A stretch of DNA of 64,000 nt from Earliella scabrosa (GCA_022605405.1 JABYQQ010000006.1:2418001-2482000), one strand, 5' to 3'. Positions 22,502 through 34,744 are shown, counted from the first letter of the stretch. Numbers and translations are program-made. The notes: generated from the letters alone by a model not told the origin.

Positions 22502-24014
22502 TCATATCGCAGGAATGTCAGGAACGGCTCCCAGATCGTCTGCAGCACTTGCGGTAGTTGGCTGCGGTGGGGCAGCCTTCCTGAGGAGGCGCTGCGGTAC
22601 TATGCGCAGCTTCTCGGACCGCTGCGTCGAGGGGATGAAGAAGCCGTTGAGGCAAGAGATGAGTGCCTTCCTGTCTTCTGCGAGCGGCGATGGAGCGTCC
22701 GGAGGGGCGGGGACAACCTGGACGATGCCCTGAGTCTCGATGCTGTGGATCTCGATCGTCCCGTTTGGCAGGAGGGTCGTCACATAGGGATAGTCGAGAG
22801 CTGCGCAGCGACGACCGTGGAGAACAATCAGCGGGAGGATGGAAGACACACACACAATGGCAGATGCGTTTATAACGTTTGAACCACACTCACATACGGC
22901 TTCCGGATGGCTCGGCCACTCAAGGGTGCCTCGAACGGGGTCGCCATCTCCGGTGATGAAGACACCGATGGTGCTCGCGCCGGTCCAAGAGAGGATGAGG
23001 AACTCGTGCTCGCTGATGACCGTAATCGATGGCTTGATAGCGACCGACGTGTCCGGGGCCTGCGAGATCGGGAGCATCGGGAAGAGCGACGCCGCGGAGA
23101 GATCGATCATGTTGTAATATTCCTTGTCTGCGACGCAGAGGTACTTTCCTGTACGCCGCCCGAGGACTCCACCTGATGGGAGGGGGACTTCCTGTCTCGG
23201 CCACGTAGAGTCAGAACAAGAGGTCATGAGGGCCAGGGACAGAACGAACCTTCTGGTAGTAGAGCCGCTCGCGCAGACTGTAGAGCATGATCGCGCTGCG
23301 CTTGATGACGCAGAACTCGATTGGCTCGACGGGAACCGGGATGTCGGTCATGTATTGGGGTGGCCGCTTGAGGTGCTGCTCGTCCACCGCGAAGGTGACG
23401 ACGTTTCGGATGGGCTTGATGAGGTTGAGAGGCACCATGTCAAGGGTGGGAAGCGTGTAGAAGTGAATTTGATGATCTGAATGTGCGCGAGGTGAATGCA
23501 TGCCTGTCGCATGCGTTCGTCATAGGGGCGTACCCGAGAGGACGAGTGCTCGAGAAATGCTCGGGGCTAGGACGATTTCATCCACCGGCTTGTCGTTAGG
23601 CACGGATTGTCTTGACAGCAGAGTGTATGTCTCTGGCTGGCAACACGTTCAACCGCAGTTATGACGACATAGCAGTGCTACTTACTGATTCAGTGTGGCT
23701 GGCCTGTAAGGCAAAGCGCAGGAGTTCGCCATTCGAACATCCAACGTAGATCTCAGAGCCTAAGCAAAAAACGGTATGTACTATGTTAGCAAATTTCCAG
23801 CCGCTATTTGAGGCAGAACGCACCGATTGCCTGGGCACAGCGTATCTGCACCGGATGCCCAGCAGCGCCTACAGGTCGCGGGCTGGATCAGAATGGAGCA
23901 GGCCGATGCAAGGCAAAGCTTGTACCTACGGCTCAGGCCGTCTACAACTCCGGAAAGCAGCGGCTGTAGCTGGTATGGTGGTACATCGACTGGTTTCTTA
24001 GGAGCGTATGTCAT
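22502..24014 (-). CDS. VPS39/VPS3-family protein, N-terminal half (CNH domain), split from its C-terminal half
   Basis: Seven exons join in phase: 24014-23930, 23868-23824, 23759-23686, 23636-23534, 23476-23250, 23191-22894 and 22800-22502, giving 376 residues. The sequence is a citron-homology (CNH) domain of the Vam6/Vps39-TGFBRAP1/Vps3 type: IGSEIYVGCSNGELLRFAL, DEIVLAPSISRALVLS, FCVIKRSAIMLYSLRE, GKYLCVADKEYYNMIDL, FLILSWTGASTIGVF and LDYPYVTTLLPNGTIEIHS. These proteins work in CORVET/HOPS tethering at endosomes and vacuoles. The frame stops at 22502 shortly after the CNH domain, where relatives continue into a long helical C-terminal part. That part lies on the opposite strand at 24.4-27.2 kb. 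Alone this half would lack the tethering helices. Confidence 0.8.
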
Positions 24015-24367
24015 GGCTAGAGAACACGTCCGTGCGCGTGCGTAGATGATCGAGTGTCTTGTGCACTACCGGTATCGAGAGCGTCTGAATAAGAATGAGC
24101 ACAAATTCAATCACGAGTGGAGCAGGAGCTACAGAGCTGAAGCACCTTTCCAACCTTGGAGTGGAGCGCAGTATGTTGTGGTTGGATAGCAAGTCCGAGA
24201 TGGGCGCCTACACGTGTGAACCCGGCGTAGTTGACTAGACGCCGGCATAATGACCTCCGCCTCGAGGACTTGTCCCGGCCCTCGTCATCCGACTCCTCGT
24301 CGGCAAGCTCTCCCTCTCCTTCTCCGTCGACTGCGTTGCTGAGCTAGGTGTCTCTTATGTGACCGTG
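24015..24367. other. Region between the two divergent VPS39-type halves
   Basis: Positions 24252-24344 hold an open plus-strand stretch reading as a Ser/Asp/Pro-rich linker (SSSDSSSASSPSPSPS). It lies just upstream of the C-terminal half and ends in a stop at 24345. It is probably a leftover linker exon of the original gene. The left breakpoint of the inversion would lie just before it, near 24.23 kb. Confidence 0.5.
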
Positions 24368-27219
24368 ATGGCGACCTTGCAGTACCCAAACTTTCCTCGC
24401 GCAAACGTTCTGGTCTATGGCTCGAACACCGTCCAGGCACTTCTACCTTCTACCCTCATCTCGCAGGCCGACGCTCTCCTGCTAGCGCATAGGCTCGAGG
24501 ATGTAGCGGACCTCGCGGAGCAGCAGCGGAAAAGACTTCAGTCTACGCTTAACGTCGAGAGGCACGACGTAAGTACGTGTTGTGTGTACATTCCCTCGGT
24601 CACTGACTTGCTTCTGCTAGATCGACGAACTGCGCTACGTCAACCAGCGACTAGGCTTCCAGTGCTTCATCGAGACACGCTTTGAGGATGCTGGGAACCG
24701 CTTGTTCGAAGGCGAGCTCGACCCGCGCGTCCTCGTCAGTTACTACCCGGAGCTGCGCGGAGAGCTGTTCAGCGAGGACGACACCGTCGACGTCATGGCT
24801 GGTGTGGCCGAGCATATGCCGCAGGAGGACTCCGTCGACGACATCAGTGAGTTCCCGCATATCCCTCGCCTTCGTTTAGGATAGCCTTTGTGCCATAACC
24901 TTCAACCGTCCCTCCTTGTCCCACTGCACACCTCGGCTCTCCCTCTGCTTCGCGCCTCAGGTGCTGCCGCGTTCCCTTCTTTGTCTTCTGCCCGCCCACC
25001 CATTCACCCCCTATTGACTTGTCGTGCTTCTCTCCCCCGGACGCCTGCCATCTCCCGTCGGGACTGATGTAGTTGCGCAAAACCTAGTCAGGAACTACTC
25101 CCCACATCTCTCCCCCAACACGCGCGAGGCTCCCGCCACGGTCGAGCTGCGTAACATCCTCGGCATGACCGCTCGCGACATGCTCGAGTCGTACCTGCGC
25201 AAGTGGAGGAGGAAGCTTGCGGTGGAGGGCGCGGCACCGCATGCACAGGCAATGCGGATGGTGCGTGTCTTATGCGGCTCGGAGAGCATGGTCGAGCGAC
25301 TGACGGCGCATCAGGTGGTGGATACGGTGCTCGCGAAACTGCACGTCGCGACCGGGAAGCTGCCAGACCTGTCTGCGCTCATCGACCAACCTAATGCGGT
25401 CGTTGTTCCTGAGATCGAACCGGAACTCGTCAAGACACGCAACATTGGCGTGCTGTGCAAGCTGTATCAACAACACGGCGACAACGACAAGCTCTTGAAC
25501 GCGTGGTCAAAGCTTGTGGACGGAGAGTGGACCGACTCTCGAGTTCAAGATCCCTTGACTCGAATATTTGACCTGTTAAATGGGAAGAAAGACCGGCCGC
25601 TGATCCAGCGATGGGTACCATGGTTGGTGAAGAAGGATTCAGATCGTGCTTTGAAGGTCCGTGAACAGCACGCATATTGTTCAACACCGGGCTCACTCCC
25701 CTGTAGCTCCTACTATCCACCATGCCCACAAAGCGGAAAGCCGAAGACGACCGCGTCCTCCTGCAACAGATACGCGAAGCGAGTCCTGCTGCCGGCGCGC
25801 AGCTCTTGGAACACCTAGTCGTCCAACGACGAAGTAATGTACGTTTCAGAAGCATTTGAGCATCGTCATTTATCAATGCACCACTCAGGACCCAGAGCTG
25901 CACAATGAACTTGCGTCCGCATACGCTGACCAGCTACTATCATGTCTTGCCGACGAGTCAACATCAAAGCTCTGGCGGGCGAAAGGTGAATAATCTTCTC
26001 GTCTGCAGCACCATTGCCTGGGACACATCTCACATTGCCTCAGCGTCGTCATACTCGTCTGGCCGCTCGGAATCCTCATTCGTCTCCTACTTCGCGTCAA
26101 CGACACCCGAGTCCGAGCCAAAACGCATCCGGCTAAAAACCGTGCTGTTTCTGCAGGGGTCGACGCTGTATGACCCCACGGCCGTGCGCACACTCCTCTC
26201 CCCACATGCCAAAATCCTCCGACTAGAGCTTGCCATCCTCGAGGGAAAGGTTCGTTGTGTTGATGGTTCATACCGCGGCCCCAGTCATGCCTAACTGCCC
26301 TAACACAGCTTGGCAACCACCGCTCAGCCCTCTCCATCCTCGTACACGACATGAACGACTCGACTTCCGCCGAGGCGTACTGCACGCTCGGTGGCGAGGT
26401 CGTGCCCGCGAAGACGGCACAGCAAATCGGCGAGCGCTCGGGGCTGCAGCCCTGGGCCGCACTGGTCACTCCGCTCGCCGCACCGGGCAAGCAGCCCAAG
26501 CCGGGCGCAGCACCGATGAAGCGACAGAAGACCGTGGACGACGACGTGAAGAAGGACCTGGTGATGATCCTGCTGGAGGTGTACATGAGCGGCGGGTGCG
26601 TGCACTTTCTCGTACCGCGTCGCAGCTGGGCTGACTGAACAGCGCAACCTCGTACAGGGAGAGCACCGCAGACCGTACCGCGCAGCTGCTCAACTCGCAG
26701 GCCATGAACCTCGACGTCGTCGACGTGCGTTCATCCTTCTTCTCCCTTCCTTCCACTCACACCCGTAGCTTACCTGTATCCTACCAGGTCATCTCGATGA
26801 TCCCGCCCGAGTGGCCGCTCCGCATCCTCTCGACGTTCGTCACGCGCTCGCTCCGACGCACCCTGCACGCGCACCACGAAGGCCAGATCGTCAAGGCGAT
26901 CAGCGCGGGCCAGAACCTCGCCGTCGCGGAGCAGACGTGGGCCGTCATCCGCGACCAGGGCGCGATCGTCGAGGAGCCTGTCACCGACGACGAGGAAGGT
27001 TTGGATGGAGGGGAGAAGCTCGGGCTCGAGCTGGGGGAGCGCGTGCAGGGCGAGCCCGCGTCGTTCAACGAGAAGGTCGGCCTGCAGGTGCGCTTTGCGC
27101 ACCCCGGGCAGGACGGCGAGGGCGTCGTGGATATCAACGTCGCCCCCGAGTCCGAGGTGGACCAGGAACGGTGGTTGGAGTCACATCGCGGAGGGGAGGG
27201 ATATGACGTTGGGACATGA
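24368..27219 (+). CDS. VPS39/VPS3-family protein, C-terminal half, split from its CNH half
   Basis: Nine exons join in phase: 24368-24568, 24621-24846, 25088-25656, 25707-25838, 25889-25985, 26044-26249, 26309-26595, 26658-26724 and 26788-27219, giving 738 residues. It begins with what is normally the end of the CNH domain (NVLVYGSNTVQALLPSTLISQADALL). It then shows the helical-repeat region (DELRYVNQRLGFQCF, NIGVLCKLYQQHGDNDKLL, PLIQRWVPWLVKKDSDRAL) and a C-terminal zone (LVHDMNDSTSAEAYC, DVISMIPPEWPLRILSTFVTRSLRR). Added to the 376-residue N-terminal half it makes about 1,114 residues, close to family length. The start ATG 24368 is simply the first in frame. Intron 2 is long (241 nt). The missing N-terminal half lies inverted immediately upstream. 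Confidence 0.82.
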
Positions 27220-27451
27220 TAGTAGAGATGCGCGTGGGTGTAGACGGTCGGGTTTTCCTCGTGTATCTTGGCCAGTTGGATGGTACTGTATTAATGCTAT
27301 ACGATACATAGTTTGTGCTCTGCACTGCTCCTGTCCGGGTTGAACGGACCCGCCCCACGCACTATGCTACAACAGATTCCAGGTCCTAGATCTCCTTCCA
27401 CACCCCGGTCTCCCGCATCGCCTCAGCGCACCCCACATACATGAACCAGCC

Positions 27452-29621
27452 CTATTGCGCCTGCACCTCAGAGTCACCATCAGCCCCTTGCGCCTGTACG
27501 ACCGCCTCCGCAGCCGCAAGCGCGATCCCAAAGTCCCTCAACAGCGCCTCACGATCCTCGAGCCCGACGCTGACGCGCACGAGGCCCTCCTCGACGCCGT
27601 ACCCCGCCGCCCACGCGAGCTCGGCGTAGTGCGCGAGAATCGTGTACGGGCACGCGAGCGTGAAGTTCGTGCCCAGGCTCGGGCCCTTGGCGCAGGGAAG
27701 CGCGTCGAAGAACGCGCGCGAGGCGGCCGCGGACGCGAACGTGAGCGAGAACAGGCCGCCGTGCCCGCCCGCGGGGGTGCCGTCTGGTTTGCGCACCCGA
27801 CACCGGTCGTAGTTCTCGGGGGTTTGCCATTTGGGGTAGTACACCTCTTTGATCGCCGGGTGGGGAGGGGGAGAGGAAGAGACGACGGAGCGGGAGCGGA
27901 GGAACTCGCAGACGGCGAGGGTGTTGGCGTCGATGGCTTCGATGCGCCGGCGGAAGTCGCGCGAGTTGCGCTCCATGTAGATCGCGTCTTCGTCAAAGTA
28001 GGAGTCTTCGTAGTTTGCAGCCATGTACGCCTTCAGCGCCGCGTAGTGTCTGCCCTTGGGATTGAGCACGAGACTGTGGGGTACCCGTTAGCATGTGCAC
28101 GACGCGGGAGCAAGAGAAGGGGGCAGACGAGGAGGCAAAGGGGAGGGAGTGTGCAGAACAGGTGTAAAGACAACACGTACCTTCCGCCCATGACGTTCGC
28201 GTCGCCGCTGAAAATCTTGCTAAGACTGCTGACGACGATGTCCGCGTACGGCAGGACCTCGACGTTCACGAAGTTGCCGATCGTCTCGTCCACCACGATG
28301 AGGAAGTCGTACTTGTCCGCGAGCGCGCGCAGCCGCGGAAGGTTCGCGGAGCGCAGGAGCGGATTCGAGGGAAACTCGGTGAAGAGCGCGAGTGCAGGCG
28401 GTGTGGAGATCTGCGACTCCCGCTGTAGGATGCGCTCCAGCTCGTCGATGTCCTCGTCGAGCCCCTTCCCGAGGAAGTGACACCCAGGGCCCCACTTCTC
28501 GAGGCACTTAAGCGTGTCTGTGTACGGGAAGCTGCACGATCCTGTGAGGACGGCGCTCGGCAAGATGGGTTACTCAGGATGAAACGTACCCGAAGCATAT
28601 GCTCTTCGCCGGCGGAAGAGCCCCCAGAGCCAGCTGGTGTGCGCTCCAAATCGCCGCCATGCCGGTAGAGTACAGGAAGACGTCGTCCTCCGTGACACCC
28701 TCGACTCCTCGGGTGCTAGGTCCCAGCTCGGCCTCATGCCCACCGGCGGTGGACCAATCGCTAGGCGTATCCCGGACGAGCACACCAGCGATGCGACGAC
28801 GCATGGCACGCTTCGCCGCCGCCGCCGACTCGAGGGGCATGTTCCGACCATAACGCTCTTCGAGATAATTCAAGTGATCCTTGCTGAAGGGCTCCGCCGA
28901 CACCTCTGAGATGGCGCTACTGAAACGCGTGTGCTGCGCTACTGGAGAGGTGGGCGGACTCTTCCCGAAGCCCTTCGCGGAGTAATGGCGGTTGCCAGGC
29001 TTGACTGGAGGACGGCCAGGAGAGACCACGGGGGATTTGGGGCTCGCGGAATCTTCCCCGAGCATGGCTAGGCAGCGTTCCGCGAGGCGGGAGGAGATGC
29101 AGATGCCGGTGTGCTGCCAGAACTGCTTCGCGAGGGGGAAGGAATCCCTGGGGAACAGCACGATATGCAGCTCGACGCACGGTGTTGCCGCGTCGTCCTC
29201 TTCCGGGCAGATGGTGAACTGCACAAGACGTACTGGCACAGGGGACCCTGCCTTTGTCGAGCGGTCCAGCATGAAGGCTCGGCACTTCTCCGCAATTTTG
29301 CGCGTCGGGCAGAGCAGACAGGCTTCGTCTTGTACCCCGAACTTCTGCTCGCATATCCTGGCAAGCTGGTCGTGCCCACGTGTGTGGGTGAGCGGACAGA
29401 GGATGATCGGATGGCATGCTCACCTTTTGGATGCTCAGATGGATGAAGAAACGAGGATAACCTGATATCATCGCGTCCGTCACCCGCTTCGCCCCTTCCT
29501 CATACTCTACGTTATCCCTCCATGTTGGTAGCGAGACAGAGATCGCGTGGGCAGTGAAAGCAGGCACCGGCATGCCCAACGTCTCCGCTTGACTGCTCTG
29601 CATGAGGGTAAGTGTGCTCAT
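27452..29621 (-). CDS. STR2: Cystathionine gamma-synthase (copy 1)
   Basis: Four exons join in phase: 29621-29424, 29365-28590, 28531-28181 and 28073-27452, giving 648 residues. It belongs to the Cys/Met-metabolism PLP enzymes. The N-terminal extension has [17 protein letters not shown] and [13 protein letters not shown], the fungal cystathionine gamma-synthase pattern. The PLP core has [42 protein letters not shown] and the Schiff-base lysine in [16 protein letters not shown]. The substrate loop NSRDFRRRI and the C-terminal [11 protein letters not shown] follow. The expected reaction joins cysteine to an activated homoserine, making cystathionine for methionine synthesis in the cytosol. All catalytic features seem intact, so this is probably the working copy. 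A GATA-like cluster (cttatcttatctt) lies upstream near 29810. Confidence 0.9.
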
Positions 29622-29986
29622 CGTAACCGGCTTTACCTGAGGAGGGTAGGCAAAGCTCTTTTGGGGCCGCCTGTGATGATAGAGACGAAACGGGTGAAGG
29701 AGGGGCGGCGAGGGTCGTGGACGGTGCTCGAGTCAAAGTCAGCATCGTCGTGCAACTTTTGAAACAAGCGGAAGCCGGGCCGCCGGCCGCCGTCCTCAAA
29801 TTCGTCCTTATCTTATCTTTCCGGCACCGGCTACCACGAATCGTGTCCCGTCCAATCAAACCACTCGCGCTCGAAGGACTTCAAGTAACCCCCGAGCACT
29901 CGTTGCATGGGCTCGCAGACGTGGGATGCAAGCGTGGACTTGAAAGGTCGGCATTATAATATCACAACAGTCACCACAGTGCAGAG
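29622..29986. other. Intergenic upstream of cystathionine gamma-synthase copy 1
   Basis: Contains the presumed promoter of copy 1 on the minus strand and the 3' end of the DUF3669 gene. Overlapping GATA-type motifs occur near 29808-29822; their relevance is unknown. Confidence 0.45.
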
Positions 29987-31008
29987 CTACGATACAAGGG
30001 TCATTTTTGCTGCGAAATGAGACTCGAGAGCCTGGAGGAAGAGGGCGGCGCGTTCACGGAGTGCCTCCGGGCAGGACTGGGTATACGCCTCCTTGAAGAT
30101 CCTGTAGAGCGATTCCTCCGGTACCGGACGAGGAAAGTACGGGTCGTTTGCGAAGAACGCGTCGACGAGCTCCATCACGTCGCCAGTTTGCGGGTCGAAT
30201 GGACGCACCTATAGTCAAGCAACAGGTGCTTCGTTCCGAGTCGTCGTTCAAGCTCGTAGGGCAAAATGGCACGTACCTGATTGTAGTCTATAACGTACAG
30301 CCGCACTGTGAACGCACGCAGAGAGCCGGCCATCACGAACTCGACGTCCCTAGCGTCGTATCCCGCGACCCAGTGAATCCGCGACAGCGTTTCGCCCATA
30401 CCCTCCACCACCTCTTCGATCGCATCAAGGGCATCCGGACACTCCTGTTGCAGCGAAGCGTACCGTGCGACATCGAGGGGGAAGTTGCAAGGGCTGACAA
30501 ACGCCGATGGCCGCAGTTCCCTGCCAAAGTACAGACGACACATCAGAGGGATGGGCAAGTGTTTACCCTTCTCGTTGTAGAACTTCGAGCGTATTGCATG
30601 ACCAATATTCGTTGGGAGGGGTGCGGCCCGGTCCATGACATAACACGCCCTCGAGGGTAGATCTGCGAAAGAGGCAGGGTCGAATGGGCGATTAGGAACC
30701 CGTCGCTGCCGCGTGCCGCGAGTATGAGGCGGCGGTGGGTAGAAGTCGACCGTTTGCGTCTGCGGGTTGTAGAAGGCATGCGCGCGAGGGATGGTGAAGA
30801 TGGATGTGTCCGAACTGCACTTCGCGTGTATGCGGTGGAGGGCATGAAACTCTGCTTCAATATCTGGTGCGTTCTCCTCTACATGGATCACCTTGGCGAC
30901 AATCGCACGACCGGGGAACGAGTACACCGTTGCAAAGCTGCCAGACCCAAGGCGAGTCGGAGTGGTCGGCTCCTGACTTGGATCCTGCGGAAAAGCATCC
31001 ACCGGCAC
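29987..31008 (-). CDS. DUF3669-type kinase-like protein
   Basis: Exon B is 30208-29987 and exon A runs from 30277 to about 31008, separated by a 68-nt intron in phase 0. The sequence has a kinase-like start (RLGSGSFATVYSF, AIVAKVIHVEE) and then the DUF3669 pattern: YNEKGKHLPIPLMCRLYFGRE, NFPLDVARYASL, MGETLSRIHWVAGYDARDVEFVMAG and VIDYNQVRPFD. It ends with the typical DAFFANDPYFPRPVPEESLYRIFKEAY. The function is unknown; kinase-fold derivation is a family inference. The start is unresolved: the frame enters at an AG acceptor (ctgactcag) near 31008 and has no ATG nearby, so a short 5' exon is missing. The visible part codes for about 317 residues. Confidence 0.75.
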
Positions 31009-32257
31009 TGAGTCAGTTACAATTCATACAGCACGTGTCACACCGATGTACCATGCACTGCAGCATGAACCCCGCAAGCAGAAGGCGAGAACAGGTGAGT
31101 TTTGATGAACTTAAAGAAGCAAAACAAAGTGAAGCGTACCACTGTCCTTGGCCCGTGCGTGGGAAGGTTTCAGTGTCGGTCCAAATAAGGCAACTCCCGG
31201 CGCTTCCCAACTCTCTCTCCCTGACACTCTTCTCTACCACTGTACTTGGTCACCCTCATTTTCTCACTGATCATTGCTGGTACGCGGATGCGAACGACGA
31301 CTGAGCAACTTACGCGTCGTCGTCCAGCAAGCGTCGTCGTCCAGTAATCGTTTCTTCCAGCCGTGGACCGCGCACTGCGCCCACGTCTATGCAGATCAAA
31401 ACTCGAGCGGGTCGTGCGCACGGACTCGCTCGGTTGTCGAATACGAACTGGGGCGCTGTCAGGCTCTGTGAGCGATGAGAACAAAGAGCCCACCGTTGAG
31501 CGGTGTTGCTGAGGCGTCCAGACGTAACGTTGAGTCAAATTCAAGATCCGCAATGACATTGTCGACTCCATTTGATGTCATACTACTTATTTCGTGCACC
31601 AACGTCACGATAACAACATACAAAGGCACAGCACAAGGTTTGGAGCAGCTTATCCCTCGCTCAGAACATCTTTTCCCCTATGACACATTACAGACACTCC
31701 CTGGAGCTCACTCATCGTCTGGGGCCAGGACCCGAGTACGTGACATTGCGCTATCAAGGTTATGTCTGCAACCTGACCAGACAGATGCAAGTGTCATTCA
31801 CGATTGACGGGCGGATCAGATCTTGAATGCGCTTGGCACATCCACCCATTAAAGACCATACAGCCAGCAGCTCGCTCTGCGATCGGTGAGTGATATATAT
31901 AAGATACCTGAGGAAGCAGATAGACTGCTCAAACCGACTGTGGTCACCGAGACTGCGCCTTATTTTGCCCCGCGCTGTCACCAGTAACGACGGTGGCGTG
32001 TGCGCGCGTGCTCGCATTGCTACCTACCGGTCTATTGGTCTCCCGGACGTTGCGAGAGCTCCTGATAGAATTGGTCGTACTCTCAAGTTAAGACTTTCTG
32101 ATGTCGATAACCATCCTTTCCCTCAGGTCGTAGATAAGCGGCTCCCCTTGAACAATATAGAGTTTGCATCCCGCTCCCCCGAAGTACGTCTTACCGTCTA
32201 GATAGCCAGCTCCCTGCACGGATACTTGGAGGTCGGTTTGGCGTCCCCTCTGCAGCT
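31009..32257. other. Intergenic, with a fragment of a membrane-protein paralogue
   Basis: Between the DUF3669 gene and the multi-spanning membrane protein. Apart from the fragment listed separately at about 31260-31450, nothing was recognised. The first 100 bases or so may contain the missing first exon of the DUF3669 gene. Confidence 0.45.
31260..31450 (+). pseudogene. 3' fragment of a paralogue of the 32.3-33.8 kb membrane protein
   Basis: ctgatcattgctggtacgcg here matches the last membrane segment of the downstream gene (near 33600). The stretch around 31395-31430 matches its C-terminal tail (actcgagcagg...gtgcgcacgga). Intervening sequence differs by indels and no full frame remains. It looks like a leftover from a tandem duplication. 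Confidence 0.55.
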
Positions 32258-33840
32258 ATGCCGGCGGACATTCCCTTGGTCAACTCGGAGCTGGTCGGAC
32301 TTTGGTTCGAGCTCCTTGCGACAGGTATGTCTCTGTCGTACCTGCGACCCATTTGTGTCGCATGTTCTTGCCATGCGTGGATTCGCTTCGCCTGACAATA
32401 TCCTGGCAGGTGTATACTATGTATACTTTCCTCAATGCATGTCTATACTCTGGAGAAAGAGGCGGAGCAATAACCTCTCCATATGGCTGCCCGGAGTTTG
32501 TCTCCTCATGTTCTTCATCGTGACCGGCGTACGTCTCTTCGCTCTTCCCTGGCAAACCCTTTTCCTAAGACGCACGCAAGACGCACGTCCCTATATATAT
32601 GATTCTCTCACTCCTCGGAATGTGCGCATGTGATCTCAGGTGCTCATCAACCGAATGATACGAGCATATCACGCATTCGGGCTGTCCGGCTCCATGGGAG
32701 AAATCCCTCCGAACCCTACCGCCTTCTATACGAATTCAGCAGCACCGGAGTCGCTCATCAACAACTCCATGACGGTCGCCCTCGCTATCATCTCGGATGT
32801 AATAATAGTGAGTGTCCTCGCTGCGGTCAATCCTCACGCATTCTGAGTTCAAGTGGACAGGTGTACCGGACCTACATCGTATGGAACTCCAATCTGTGGG
32901 TGATCGTGGTACCCATTGTACTCCTGTGTGCGGATATAGGCACGTATGATCCGACGCTCGAGCTGCTTTTTGAACAGACACTCGGGCTGACGAATGAATG
33001 GTAGTTTATGGTATTTGGGCGACGTGGACTCTCGCACAAACGGCCGTTGGAGACTCCCCCATCGTCATGGAAGTCACAGTGCGCGCTAGGATCTTCTTCA
33101 TCTTCACATTCTGCATCAACATGCTTTGCGCCGGTGCGTACATTCCGTCTATTCATTTACTGGGTTGAAATCCGAGTTTGACTGTCATGATTAACAACTA
33201 ATGGGGATCGGTGCGCGCAGGTCTCATATGCTTCAGGATTAGGCGCATCAGCAAGACAAGCTCCCTGTGGACCTCCAGTGACAGAATTACGAGGCGTGTC
33301 TTCGAGGTAGTGACCGAGTCGGGTACGTCGGCTTCAAGGGACGGACACTGCATCCGTCATGCTATAGCGACTCGCTGACCGTTCATCAGCTGCGCTCTAC
33401 TGTGGTCATCTTTTGGCACTCATCGTGTGCGACGCGGTCGGTTCCAACGTCTTCTTTCTCTTACTGGATCCTGTACGTGTACCATTCTCCACCTCAGACT
33501 CCACCTTAACAGTACTCATGCATCTCTGACTTACACCCATTCTTTATATCGACTCTCCGCCACGCAGCTTCCTCCAGTGACAGCCTTAGTATTTTCTCTG
33601 CTCATTGTCGGTACGCGGACGGGAACTGCGACAATGCAAGCTACATCGGCGACGCGCTCGGTTACTGACCGATCGTGGATACGGACGACCGGGGGTGGCT
33701 CATCGCGATTCGCATCCTCTCCCGCGCATGGTGTGGAGATCACACTCGAGCAGGTTGTGCGCACGGACACCGATAGGCTCCCGATGCACACGGAGCTGTC
33801 GTCGACGTTCGGCGAGCAGAGTAAGGTGCCAGAGTTCTGA
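32258..33840 (+). CDS. Multi-spanning membrane protein of a basidiomycete-specific type
   Basis: Eight exons join in phase: 32258-32324, 32410-32528, 32640-32807, 32861-32939, 33005-33133, 33221-33322, 33390-33472 and 33568-33840, giving 339 residues. About seven hydrophobic segments can be seen (LVGLWFELLATGVYYVYF, IWLPGVCLLMFFIVTGV, MTVALAIISDVIIVY, LWVIVVPIVLLCADI, IFFIFTFCINMLCAGLICF, HLLALIVCDAVGSNVFFLLL, VTALVFSLLIVG). A hydrophilic C-terminal tail follows. The RTYIVWN motif after the third segment is typical of a large group of uncharacterised mushroom membrane proteins. Intron 4 appears to be GC-AG (32940-33004), because only that choice gives an uninterrupted helix. No function can be assigned. 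Confidence 0.72.
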
Positions 33841-34040
33841 GGGCTACTAGCAGTTGCGCTAGCCCGTCACGCGTTGGGCGGAAGCGTGAGTGGGATGCAT
33901 GTGTATGATTATTGATAGTGTTCTATATATCGGTTCCACTTGGCAAGAACTTATCACGGAGGTGATAGCAATGCGCTCTGAGGTTCGGATGATAGCTCTA
34001 GTGAGCGATGATGTTGGTCACCGGTCAAGAGTGGACACGC

Positions 34041-34553
34041 CTATGTCGAGACCGCCCTCTCGTCCTCAGCTCGCACGACCTTCTCCTTAACCTCCACGGC
34101 CCTCCCTGCCCACAACGTCTCCCTCTCCTCTAGCCTCACGTTGAACCTAACAATACTCTCCTTGACGCCCCACCCTGCCGCCCGGGGCGTCTCCCAATAG
34201 TGCGCGAAGATCGTGTACGGGCACGCGAGCGTGAAGTTCGTGCCTTCGCGTCCAGGCTCGGGCCCTTGGCGCACAGGAGCACGTCGTAGAACTCGTGCTC
34301 GGCCGCAGTTGAGACGAACGTGAGCGCGAGCAGCTCGCCGTGGTTGCCGGAGGGGCGCCGGCAGCGGTCGTAGTTCGAGGGCTGGCCCATTCGGGGTAGA
34401 ATATGTCCTTGATTGCGAGTGAAGGAGTGGCGAACGGGGCGGATGAGGATGAAGTGAACGGGGTGAATGGGGTGGACGGGAGCGGGAGGAACTCGCAGTT
34501 GGCGTCTATACCCGCGATGTGCGCGCGGGAGTCGCGAGAGTTACGTTCCATCC
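34041..34553 (-). pseudogene. Truncated cystathionine gamma-synthase copy (last exon only)
   Basis: On the minus strand the sequence starts at the MERNSRD codon of the last exon and runs to the C-terminus, with at least two frame changes (near AIKDIFYPEW and near CAKGPSL). It resembles copy 2 at 37.2 kb more than copy 1 (AAGWGV, RETL, GRAVE). All PLP-binding exons are missing. It ends abruptly at about 34,553, where sequence homologous to the upstream flank of the gene at 41.3 kb begins. It therefore cannot encode an enzyme. Confidence 0.85.
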
Positions 34554-34744
34554 CCCCCGGACCATCACCATCTCGAGCTACCCGCCCCTCCTCACCGTCA
34601 TCACCCCGGTCTTTGTACCTCTTCAGAATTGGATCTCAAGGCTACGCATAGCCTGAACGAACTCCCAGTCCGCGCGTCGCGGCACCGACGCCTTGACGAC
34701 CCCTCACGACTCTGCTCACACCGTGACGACGCCCAAGGCCCACG

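Noticed and set aside
22502..27219. Two unrelated divergent genes sharing a promoter
   Set aside because: The halves carry complementary, non-overlapping parts of one conserved protein in the right order and total length, so a split gene explains them better.
27455..28480. 341-residue frame opposite to cystathionine gamma-synthase
   Set aside because: It is antisense to conserved catalytic exons and Arg-rich.
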